Translations under genes and position numbers: made by a program | Origin: CAVVSQ01 sp963848825 | Lineage (GTDB): Bacteria > Planctomycetota > Planctomycetia > Gemmatales > Gemmataceae | Assembly: GCA_963848825.1 (NCBI GenBank) | Contig: CAWKFA010000009.1 | Span: forward strand, 744,001-808,000 | Reading direction: 5' to 3' | Length of the DNA: 64,000 nt | Notes under the pieces: model-generated | Database searches by the model: none | Seen by the model: the letters and a program-made list of their open reading frames with translations, nothing else | Told to the model about the DNA's origin: nothing | In this document: positions 8,157 through 17,855 of the stretch, piece after piece | Layout: the number at the start of each line of letters is the position of its first letter | Numbering within the stretch: the first letter of the stretch is position 1

Positions 8157-9472
8157 TCAGGTATAGCGAATTCCCCGATATTCCGGTTCAAAAAAGGTTG
8201 GCAGGAGCCGATCCACTTGCAGTAGGCCGGTCCGCGTCAAGGCGACGCCGGCGTCGTTTACCGTCAGGAAGCCGTCGGTAGCTAGCTGGCTGAAGTTAGG
8301 CGCGAATTTGCGCATGATTTCAGCGCCGAACTTGCGCCGGAAATAACTTGCTTGTACGCCGCCGGTTTTGAGTTGCAGCATCATTTCCCGGATGAGGCTT
8401 TGGTGCGACGCCACGGGCAGCGCCCGGCTCAAGGGTAATTCGCCGCGGCCTAACATCTCGACATAGTTTTCCCAACTATCGACATTTTGCATGTGCACAT
8501 TGGAGACATGGCCAAACGAGGCCACGCCCGTGCCGAACATGTCCGCACCGTGCCACAGGCTATCCCGATAGATAAATTTGGTCCGCGCCGGGTTGCGTAC
8601 CACGGTATAGGCGCTGGAGATGGTGTAGCCGGCCGCCACGAACTGTTCGAACGCATAATCGACCCAGGCACGCTTGGTGGGCCAGTCGGCCACATGCGCT
8701 GGATCGACAGTGTGCTGGTCGGCCACGTGCAATTCTTTGGAGAAAACGGTGTTGTAGGGCAATTCCATTTGATAGACGGTAACGCTATCCGGGGCCAGAT
8801 CGATGGTTTTCTTGACGCTGTCACGCCACTTGTCCCAGGTTTCGCCGACCATGCCGGCGATTAGATCGATGTTGATTTGCGCGAAGTCGAGTGCGCGTGC
8901 CCACGCATAGGCACGAAAAATCTCGGCCGAGAGGTGGGCACGGCCATTGGTTTCCAGGATCTGATCGTCGAAATTCTCGATTCCCAGGCTGAGACGGGTG
9001 ACACCAAGTTCCTTGAGCGTTTCCAGCTTATGTTGTTGAAGCGTGCCCGGTTCGCATTCGAAAGTGACTTCTTCGGCGTTCTTCCAGGGGATGAGCGCCT
9101 GGGTTTTTTCAAACAAACCACGCAGTTGCGTGGCACTGAGAAAAGATGGAGTGCCCCCGCCGAAATAGACGAACTGGAGTGCCCGGCCGCGCGCCACCTC
9201 CGTCCGGGCATATAAGCCGACCTCGCGCACCAGAGCGTCCAGGTAGACATCGACGTCCCGCGCATTCTTGTCGGTATACACCCGGAAATAGCAAAACTTG
9301 CAACGCTTACGACAAAAGGGAATGTGCAGATATAAACCCAGCGAAGTCTCCGGCCGGGCGGGCGCATCCAGAGCGGCGCGCGCCGCGGCAGGTAATCGGC
9401 TTTCCAGGCCGAGAAGGGTGGATAGTTGGCAACGAAGTAATTACCCAGGCCCGTTTTTTCTTGATCGATCAT
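8157..9472 (-). CDS. HemW/coproporphyrinogen-dehydrogenase-like radical SAM protein, one frameshift
   Basis: The ATG at 9470-9472 starts MIDQEKTGLGNYFVANYPPF. After a frame slip near 9390 (CCGCGGCGC tract) the other frame gives LGLYLHIPFCRKRCKFCYFR, with the radical SAM CX3CX2C cluster motif. It continues with FGGGTPSFL, FECEPGTL, LSLGIENFDD and INIDLIAGMVGET, all typical of the HemN/HemW family. A C-terminal winged-helix-like part follows. The repaired length of about 438 residues is normal. The family includes heme chaperones and oxygen-independent coproporphyrinogen oxidases, and which one this is cannot be decided. Aerobic hemF lies at 33705-34589. Co-transcribed with the chorismate-lyase-like gene. 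Confidence 0.82.
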
Positions 9473-9516
9473 GAGGCTATTCCTGGCGGTAGTCCGCAAG
9501 CGCGAAAAGGCGACTC

Positions 9517-10614
9517 TTATTCTTTCTTTCCCAAGCAACACAAATAGCCGTCGGTGGTGCCAATCACCAGACGATGGCCGGCCACGGCGGGACCGGCAAC
9601 TATGCCGCGGCCGAGTTCAATTTTCTGTATTTCATGACCCTTGGCCAAGTCGAGCACATAGAGACTGCCATCGGACGAACCGACATAGACCCGGGTCCCA
9701 TCAATGACTGGTGAGCTATCGACCCGACCTTTGGTGGCAAAGGTCCACGCGATATCGCCTTTGTCCCGATTGAGCGCATGAATATATTTGTCCCGATTGC
9801 CAACGACCACCAGCTTGTCCGTCACGGCGGCGGACCCGTAGAAGGGTTGGGCTCGCTTGGCTTCGTAAGTCCACAGGACGCTTTTTTTACTCAGGTCGAT
9901 GGCCTTGAATTCATTCGTCATGGTGCCGACGTAGAGTTTTTCCCCAAAAACGGCGGCAGTGGCGCCCGCCTGCCCGTCCAATTCGATCGCCACAAGCTCC
10001 TTGCCGTTTTTGAGATCGATGATGTGCAGACTGCTATCGCAGCCAGCCACAAAGGTATAAGGGCCCGCGACGACGGGCGAACCATTAACTGGCCCCTGCG
10101 TCTTGAACTGCCAAATCTCCTTGCCGGTTTGCCGGCTCAGGCAATAGAGCGTCCCATCGTGAGAGCCGAAAAGCACTTCCGCGGCGGCGAAATTGGCTCC
10201 GGAGGTTATTTCGCCGCCCGTCTCGAACGTCCAGCGTTTCTGCCCTGTCGTGGCATCCAGGCAGTGGAACACGCCATCTTCGTCGCCGACGTACACGGCC
10301 CCCTCAAAAACGCTCGGCGGCGCTTTGAAGGGACCTCCCTTGTACTTCCATTTCTCGCTGCCGTCCACCAGGCTCACGGCATACAAAAACTGGTCGAAGG
10401 AGCCGAAATACACGGTGTCGCCCACGATGGCTGCTGTCGCCTCGATGCCGTCCTTGACATGAATTTTCCAGAGCAGCTCCAATTTGTCGGGCAAGGGCGA
10501 TTGCGCCATGCCATTTTGCAAGGCGTTGCCGCGAAAGATCGGCCAATCGGCATGAACAGGCACGGCCAGGTTCAGGCAAACAGCAGCGGCAAGCAAAAAT
10601 GACGTCACCCGCAT
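9517..10614 (-). CDS. Secreted PQQ-like beta-propeller protein
   Basis: The 365-residue product starts with a cleavable signal peptide (VTSFLLAAAVCLNLAVPVHA), then WPIFRGNALQNG, the usual opening of planctomycete outer-layer propellers. Repeats follow with GDTVYFGSFDQFLYAV, GAVYVGDEDGVFHCLDA, FGSHDGTLYCL and VGSSDGSLYVLDL: WxF-x-G and Y(A/C)L blades of the PQQ/quinoprotein fold, about seven. The protein should be periplasmic. No catalytic residues for alcohol oxidation are evident, so a BamB-like or scaffold role is as likely as an enzyme. It lies upstream of the radical SAM gene on the same strand. Confidence 0.85.
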   Translation of the reverse strand: MRVTSFLLAAAVCLNLAVPVHADWPIFRGNALQNGMAQSPLPDKLELLWKIHVKDGIEATAAIVGDTVYFGSFDQFLYAVSLVDGSEKWKYKGGPFKAPPSVFEGAVYVGDEDGVFHCLDATTGQKRWTFETGGEITSGANFAAAEVLFGSHDGTLYCLSRQTGKEIWQFKTQGPVNGSPVVAGPYTFVAGCDSSLHIIDLKNGKELVAIELDGQAGATAAVFGEKLYVGTMTNEFKAIDLSKKSVLWTYEAKRAQPFYGSAAVTDKLVVVGNRDKYIHALNRDKGDIAWTFATKGRVDSSPVIDGTRVYVGSSDGSLYVLDLAKGHEIQKIELGRGIVAGPAVAGHRLVIGTTDGYLCCLGKKE

Positions 10615-10741
10615 GGTATCTCCGACACACGACGATGAAAATTATCTTCGGTCACAAACAGTTTGGGTCGCCCAGGCAGGGTCTTCGGGAAGAAGGCATG
10701 GGGCCAGACCCGCGCTTCTTTTGGGAGTTCTTTGTTATTCT

Positions 10742-10753
10742 AGCCCGTTGAAA
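10742..10753. repeat. Remnant of the inverted-repeat arm seen at 7517-7615
   Basis: AGCCCGTTGAAA repeats the distal part of the 29 bp arm at 7517-7545. No matching second arm is present. It lies six bases before the stop of the Fe-alcohol dehydrogenase gene, the same position relative to a stop codon as at 7615. Confidence 0.4.
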
Positions 10754-10758
10754 CAAGG

Positions 10759-11975
10759 TCACAACGCGGATTCGTAAATGGACAGGATGTCCTGTTCTGT
10801 CACCGGCCTGGGGTTGAAGCGAGCAGTCCATTGGCGGGAGGCTTCTTCGGCGAGGACGGGGAGAATACCTCCCGAGACGCCACAGGAAGCAAGGGTCGTG
10901 GGCAAGCCGGCAAGTCGCATGAGAGCGAAAATGCGCTGGGCGAGAGTTTGGGACGCGGCCTCCGGCGTGCCATTGGCAAGCCCGGACTCCTGCGCGAGGT
11001 CGCTATAGAGCGCGCCTACCTGACAGGCATTGAAGGCAATCACATGGGGGAGCATGATGCCGATCGCCAGACCATGCGTGATGCCGTAGTGCGCGGTGAG
11101 CGGATTGGCACACGCGTGGCAGACGCCGAGCATGGAGTTTTCAATGGCGGTGCCGGCCAGGAAAGCACCGATTTGCATGGCTCCGCGTGCTTGCAGATCG
11201 TGCGGCGCGGCCAGCACCTGGCCGAGATTGCGTTCCAATAGCTTCCAGGCCTCGCCGCGAAGATCTGCGAGAGCGGGTTGCGGACGCTCGTCACATAGGA
11301 CTCGAGCGCATGTGAGAGCGCGTCGATACCCGTGAGGGCGGTGACTTTAAGCGGTTGGGATAAGGTGACTTCAGGATCGAGAATGGCGACATGGAAAGCA
11401 GCCTTGCGGTCGCCGCAGGCCATTTTCATGTGCGATTGCTCGTCGGCGATCAAGGCGTACGATTGCGCCTCGCTGCCGGTGCCGGCGGTAGTGGGGACAC
11501 CGATGGAAGGGAGCATCGGCTTTTTAGCCTTGCCGAAGCCCTTGTAGTCGGACATGGTGCCGCCATTGGTGAGGATAAAATTGATCCCCTTCGCGCAGTC
11601 CATGGCGCTGCCGCCGCCGACGCTGACGATGAGGTCGATGTTGAGGGGCCTGGCGAAACGTGCGCCAATGTCGACGTGCCGGCTGGTCGGGTTTTGTTCG
11701 ACATCGTCGAACAGAAAAACCTCAAGGCCGGCGGCCTCGAGGGAGTCGAAGGCACGTTGTGGATGGCCGGCTTCCTTCAGACCCGGATCGGTCACCAGCA
11801 AGACACGCGTATCGCCCAATTCCTTGGCCAGTTCGCCGAGTCGATTCAAGGTGCCAGGGCCGAATACGACACGTGTCGGGGTATGAAAGTCGAAAGGCTG
11901 AAGGGGCCACGCACTCGTCGGCATCAGCCGAGAGATTGCCGAGGATGTCCTGCTTGCTTGCATCATGCCGCTCAA
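10759..11975 (-). CDS. Iron-containing alcohol dehydrogenase, one frameshift
   Basis: The N-part has FDFHTPTRVVFGPGTLNRLG, the NAD(P)-binding GGGSAMDCAKG and PTTAGTGSEAQ. Metal ligands follow: IDALSHALESYVTS (Asp and His). The frame slips near 11258 (GCGGCGAGG) and continues with ERNLGQVLAAPHD, CHACANPLTAHYGITHG and IMLPHVIAFN, which supply the remaining His ligands. Repaired length is about 405 residues, normal for the group III alcohol dehydrogenases. It oxidises an alcohol or reduces an aldehyde with NAD(P) in the cytoplasm; the substrate is unknown. The start may be the downstream ATG before PTSAWPLQPF. Confidence 0.85.
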
Positions 11976-12065
11976 AAAATAGCCCCGGTTGTCGGGAGCC
12001 GGAGTTCGTTATCCCTGGTTTAATGATACACGAACCCCAGTGCGGAGAAAAAGGCGTGGTTTGCC

Positions 12066-15000
12066 TTACTCGAAGCCTTCGATGGTTACCGCCATGACGA
12101 TCGGCGCACTTCGATCCGGCCCTTTGATAAACTCAATCTGCTCAATTTTATCCCGTCGGGCCGGCGTAATTGCCAGATAGCGAAGCTGCTTGCCGCCCGC
12201 CAGGTTGAAGGCGAACTTGGAACCTGGCACCTCCGTTTTGTTGATGTAGTCGGCGAAATGTTCGCCATTTTTCAGGGAATGATCCTCGGTGGTGCCGTCC
12301 TGATAATGAAGGCGAACGATCACTGCGACGTCTTTGTTTTGATTGTAAGGAAAGCCCCAACCGCTCACGCCACTTAAAAGGTGAATCGCCTTCGCCGCCG
12401 AATTGCACGGCAGCGTCACGGATTTGGGCATTTTTTCAGTCAAGGCGCTATTCGGGCTGTAGAGGAGAATAACGTTGGCGATGCGGTCATCGCGGGGATC
12501 GACCAGGACAAAGGGAATGCCATTGAAGGTTTTCATGCCCCAATCTTTGAATACCATGGTCTCGCCAAGGGCGGTTTCGCTGTTGAACATTGGCCGGGTG
12601 CTCACCGCGGAAGCAGCCTTGCCGAGTGCCAGCGGCAAATATTTGCCGCGTAGCGTCAGAAACTCGAGCAGGTCGGTGAGTTGCTTACGATTTAGCTGTT
12701 TTTCAAAGCCATCCGGCATGAGCGATTTGTTGGAGGCGGACAGGCTTTCTATGTCCTCCCGGAGAATGGTCTGCTTCTTGCCCTCGGCGTCGTAAAGCTC
12801 AATTGTCGTCTTCGACTCCCCAGCAAGCAAGCCATTGAGGACGAGTCCCTTGGCGGTGACCACGGTGTAGACGCGAAAGTTTCCTTCAACGCTGCGGCTG
12901 GGATCGAGAATTTCAGCGAGCAAGTGCTCCTTGGTATGTGCCGCCATGCCCGTGAGATCGGGACCGATGTTGGTGCCAACGCCGGTGTGGACATGGCATT
13001 TGGTACATATCGTGGTGAACACAAGCTTGCCGGCGTTCGCATCCCCTTTTTCCTTGGTAATGTCCAGGAAACTCTTGATCACCGCCTCGCGGTCCGCATT
13101 GGGCAGCACGCCGCCTTTCTTGAGCAGCACCAGCGCGGTTTTGCGAACTGCGAAATTAGGATGGGCCGCCAGGGCCTGCTTTTGATCGAGCGATAATTCA
13201 GAAAGCTGAAGTTTACCCTGATCGATGCGTTCCAAATAGGTCCTGGTCCATTCCGGCCTGGCGAGCACCACGCTGATTGCGGCGCCGCGCACGTCGGGCG
13301 TCAAGGATGACATTTGCTCGATAATCATGTTGCCGACGTCGGGCACTTCACTCGCCGCCAGCGCGGCCAGCACGCCTTTCGCCAGATCCGGGGGCGTACG
13401 CGGATTAATGATTTCGAGAAGAGTTTTAGCGGTTGCTTTGTCGCTGGCAGCCGCGGCGACCAATTCCCGCGCCGCGTTGACGCGTTCCTTCGTGGTCATT
13501 TTGTCGTTTTTCACGTTGGCCAGGAGTGCGGCGGTAATCTCCGCCAGTGCATGTTCAAATTGCTTGCTTCCCCAGGCGGTGGCCAGCGTCACCAGCGACG
13601 ACCGTTGCGCGACGCTCAAGCGCGAGGCGAGCCTGGCCAGGTCCTTTTCAAGAGCGTCGTCGAGCACGGGCCGGGCCTTGGTAATCCAGCCCTTGGCGAG
13701 GCCGCGCACGATCGGCTCGGCGATGCTTACTTCCGCATCCGCCAGTTTTGCCATCACTTGCCTGACCGAATCGACAGGTCCGCCGCGCGCATAATGCTCG
13801 GCGACAATGGTCGCCACGTGGAGAGCGGTGCCTCGGCCTTCTTCTGACTGGCCAGGGCCATCAAGAAATATTGGCTATTGTGGGCGGCCGCAACCGTGGT
13901 GGCATCGAGCAGCCACTTATCCCGCGTGTTGGTCGATTTGGACAATGCTTCCACCAGCGCCTGGCCGACAGTCGTCGAGGGCGGCAGGTCGGCCAATGCC
14001 AAAAACGCCGCCAGCCGCGTGTGCGGATCGGGATCATCCAACAGGCCCGCGGCCAGGACCGCTTCATCCTGCGCGTGGCGTTTTCGGTAGGACTTGCACG
14101 GCGTTAAGACGTACGCCCGCCGACGGGTGCTTCAAGGCGCCATAGGCAGCCTTCACCGCAGTACTATCGACATCGCCCATGGCTCCCAGCCCGTGGAGGG
14201 TCCACAGGGCATGAATCGCCGCGACGTTAAGTCCGATCTGATCTATGCCCTGGTCGTTGACAAGCGTGATCAAGTCGGGCACGACATCCGCTTTACCGCG
14301 TTCGACGAGTAGCCGTTGCGCGTGGAGACGCCAAAACATGTTGTCGTTCTTTAGCGTCGCCACCAATTTCTCGGGGGTGGCGTCCTTAAGTGTCGTAGGC
14401 GGTTGACCGGCCCTGGCGGCCTCCGGCACAATTTTGTAAATCCTGCCGTGTTTCGTGTTGCGTAGCTCGGTGCTATAGGCAGCCCCTTTGCCCGTCTTGA
14501 AGCCTGGCGGCGTTGGATTATGCTGCACGATGTAGCTGTACCAGTCAATGACCCACACATTGCCGTCGGGCCCCACCTCGGCCATGATGGGCGAGGTCCA
14601 TTCATCATCGCTGGCCAGCAGATTGCAAGGATTGCTTGACTTGAACTGCGCTCCATCACGCTGGATCACGAAGGTGCCTACCAGGTGCCCCGTTGGTTCA
14701 GCCACGAAAGCGGTGCGGTCCCAATATTCTTCGGGATAATTGCGTGCCGTGTAGAGGGCATGCCCGGCGGCGGCGGTGTAGCGGCCAAATTGATCGACCT
14801 GGCGTACCTTTTCGGTGATTGGTTTGAATTCCGGATTGCCGGAGATGCCACCCTTGTCGAACGCCGCCTTCCAGCCTTTGACGGCTTCATAATAGCGGTT
14901 GGGGATGTGTAACGCGACGCTCGGATTGGCGTTGGCCGTCGAACCGAACACCAAACCTTCCTCGCTCATTCCCAGGCCCCAGGTGTTATTGTTTGTCGAC

Positions 15001-16454
15001 CGCAGAAACTCAAGCTTGGAACCATCGGGCTTGAATCGGAAAAACCCCTGATTGAAGGTGTGACTTTCGCCACCAACGACGACAGTGGATCGATTGTAAC
15101 CCTGCATCGCCCAGATCCAATTGTCGAGTCCATAGCGCATGTTGCTGACGCCGCCGTGCGTGTCGTTTTGGCCCCACGTGCCAAACATTTCCTCACGATG
15201 GTTTGCCTTATCGCCGCCGGTGGTGTCCTTGAGGAAGATCGTCTTCAGTCCCTCGAATACAATGACGCCGCCCTTGTAAAAGGTGAAGCTGGCGGGGATG
15301 CTGAGTTTGTCCGCGAACACGGTGAACTTGTCCATTCTGCCGGTGCCCTGGGTATCCTCGCAAATCACCAAACGATCGCTGCCTTCTCCTGACCCCGAGC
15401 GCTGAACGTTGTGGGGATAGTCAAGAGTTTCCGCGATCCACAATCTGCCCCGTTCATCCCAGTTCATGCAAATGGGCCGGTAGATGTCCGGATCGGCCGC
15501 CACCAACTCCACCTTCAGGCCTTGAGGCACAACCATGTGCTTCAGCGACTCCGCCGCCGGCAAGGGAAGCTGTTGCATGTTGAGCGTTGATCCCTTTTTG
15601 CCCCCCTTGTTGCCTCGATAATTGGGAATTTGATTGCCTACGTCCTTGTATTCAAAAGGCTTGAGGTCCTTGGCCAGCGCCGTCATCTGCGGTACGGTGA
15701 AAGGCCTATCAAACGCCGATTGCACGGGCGCCTGGCGGGGGTTGGCCAACGCGACTGGCTCTAGGCCCACGGCCCAGCGTATTCCGCGCGCCACCAGTTC
15801 CTGAAAGCCGGGATTGCTCCAGGTTCTTTGGTCGTGGCCCCAGGCCGTATAAAAAATGCGTCCCTTGCCCTGAGTGCGCACCCAGGTCCAGGGTTCTTTC
15901 ACCTTGCCATCTTCGCGATATTCAAGAACTATGCGGTCCTTTTCATTGTGCTTGGCGTGGACGTAAGTTTCATCCCAACTTTCGAAGGCTTCGAGCCCTT
16001 TCATGATCGGGTGATTTGGTTCGGCAATCGTGGTGCGAAAGACGCCGGTGCCATGGCTTTTGAATTGAGCACCGACCAGAGCGATATATTTCGGCGAATT
16101 ATGAAAAGCAAAGGAGGCGCAGTGAAGGGGAATGAAGCCCTTGCCGTTTTCGACGTAATCGAGCAGATCCTTTTCCTGCTCGGGACTGATTTTGAGGGTA
16201 TTCGAATAAATGATCAAACCATCATAAGCCGCCAATGTTTTGGCGTTGATTGAGTTGACCGTTCCCGTGAAGACGATCTCGATGCCGCGAGCGGCCATGG
16301 CCGGTTCGAATTGACGATAACGCGCCTCGGGAGCGTGGCCGCTCTTGTCACCGAAGAACAGAATTCGAATTTTGGCTTTCTCCTGAGCCGGGGCCAGGGC
16401 CGGGCCAAACGTGAACGCGAACACGACCAGAATGGCTTTGAGGAGAGTTGACAT
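12066..16454 (-). CDS. Giant PVC-type heme-binding CxxCH protein with ThuA and membrane-bound dehydrogenase domains, two frameshifts
   Basis: Three frames join into one product of about 1,460 residues. Signal peptide (LKAILVVFAFTFGPALAPAQ), then a ThuA-like domain (about 25-235; IRILFFGDKSGHAPEARY, IPLHCASFAF, YTAWGHDQRTW). Next a dehydrogenase-type beta-propeller (VPQGLKVELVAADPDIYRPI, DERGRLWIAETLDYP, QNDTHGGVSNMRYGLDNW), then HEAT-like helices, a cytochrome c domain with CTKCH, and the following small beta module (LNGLLAGES, DAEGKKQTI). A C-terminal carbohydrate-binding-like region ends the protein. Frames change near 14065 and 13812. Such proteins are a hallmark of planctomycetes; periplasmic sugar oxidation coupled to heme c is proposed for them. 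It follows a Gfo/Idh oxidoreductase gene by 60 bases, likely one operon. Confidence 0.85.
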
Positions 16455-16514
16455 GGCATATCCTTTTGACGATCGTAGTGAATCGCTTAGGTAGATAATC
16501 AGGCTATCATGCCG

Positions 16515-17639
16515 TTACTTGAGCGTGAAGGCCGGTAATTTGATCAGTTCGCCGCCCTTCATGGCGGATTCATGGGCCAGAATGCCGACGCATGTCCAGT
16601 TCGCGGACTGAACGGCGTTCGGGTACGGGTCGCGTCCCTGTTCCAGGGCCGACAGGAACTCATGCACCAGGTGGGGGTGAGAACCACCATGGCCCGCGCC
16701 TTGTAAAAACGAGAGGTGCTGTTTTTCGTCGGCATCGTAAACTCCGCGGCGCGTGAACATCTGGATTTCTTTGGGTAGCAAATGGGCGTAGTCCGGTACG
16801 GGCACGCGCTGCGGTATTTCCGGCTCCGGTTTCTTGGCGGTATGAATCACCGGTTCTTCCCCTTCGATGAGTTGCCATTCGAAGCTTTTTTTGGTGCCGA
16901 AGGCATCGAAGCTCTCACGATATTGGCGGGCAGTGTCGAAGAGCGCACGATAAATTCGCGCCGTCAAGTCGGAATCCTTGAGCTTGATGTGGCAAGTCTC
17001 GACGGCGAACGGCGAATTATATTTCGCAATGAGTTCCTTGCGAATGGTGCCCGACCCGAAACAGGAGACGTATTCCGCCTCCGCACGCGTCAGCGCCAGG
17101 CATGGCCCCACGCAGTGCGTGGCATAATGCATCGGTGGCAAACCGGGCCAGTAATTCGGCCACCCATCCATGTCTTGATGGTGGCTGGCCTGCAGAAATT
17201 GAAGCTTGCCCAGTTCACCCTTCTCGTACATCTCCTTGACAAACAGAAACTCGCGTGCATAAACGACCGTTTCGGCCATCATGTACTTGAGCCCGGTCTT
17301 TTTCACCAGTTCGACGATTTGCCGGCAGTCATCGACCGTGGTTGCCATCGGCACGGTGCATAAAACGTGCTTGCCCGCCTTCAGGGCCGCAATCGATTGC
17401 GGTCCATGATCGGGAATCGGACTGTTGATGTGCACGAAATCCACGTCGGGATCGGCGAGCACGTCCTCATAGCGCGCGTAGCGTTTGGCCACCTTGAAAG
17501 TATCACCGACCTCATTGAGTTTTTTCTCCGTGCGCTGGCAGATTGCGAACATCTCGGCATTCGGGTGTCGCTGATAGATCGGAATAAACTCGGCGCCGAA
17601 ACCAAGCCCGACGATGGCGACGTTAAATTTCCGCGTCAT
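16515..17639 (-). CDS. Gfo/Idh/MocA family oxidoreductase
   Basis: Starting at the ATG at 17637-17639 the product opens with TRKFNVAIVGLGFGAEF, an N-terminal NAD(P)-binding Rossmann motif. It continues with HINSPIPDHGPQSIAALKAG, then GKHVLCTVPMATTVDDC, equivalent to the EKP motif but with TVP in place of EKP. About 374 residues, full length, no signal peptide. The family oxidises or epimerises sugars and inositols. The missing catalytic Lys of EKP suggests altered chemistry. The next gene is the ThuA/PVC heme protein, a pairing consistent with sugar catabolism. Confidence 0.85.
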   Translation of the reverse strand: MTRKFNVAIVGLGFGAEFIPIYQRHPNAEMFAICQRTEKKLNEVGDTFKVAKRYARYEDVLADPDVDFVHINSPIPDHGPQSIAALKAGKHVLCTVPMATTVDDCRQIVELVKKTGLKYMMAETVVYAREFLFVKEMYEKGELGKLQFLQASHHQDMDGWPNYWPGLPPMHYATHCVGPCLALTRAEAEYVSCFGSGTIRKELIAKYNSPFAVETCHIKLKDSDLTARIYRALFDTARQYRESFDAFGTKKSFEWQLIEGEEPVIHTAKKPEPEIPQRVPVPDYAHLLPKEIQMFTRRGVYDADEKQHLSFLQGAGHGGSHPHLVHEFLSALEQGRDPYPNAVQSANWTCVGILAHESAMKGGELIKLPAFTLK

Positions 17640-17855
17640 TAGTGCTGCCTCAGAAGCCATTGGGGAGTGACCGGCTTGTATCCCGTAAATACTACAAGAA
17701 GTCCGGCAGAGAATATAGAAACATCCAGAAAAAAAATGACGGTGCCCGAGACGTGAGCCGGGCTGATTTTGTCCTTACGCGTCTCATCGCTTGGCAGCGG
17801 AATTAGCGAGCTTTTTCGCGCTGCCAAGCGCACTGCGCCATGATCAACCGCCTCT

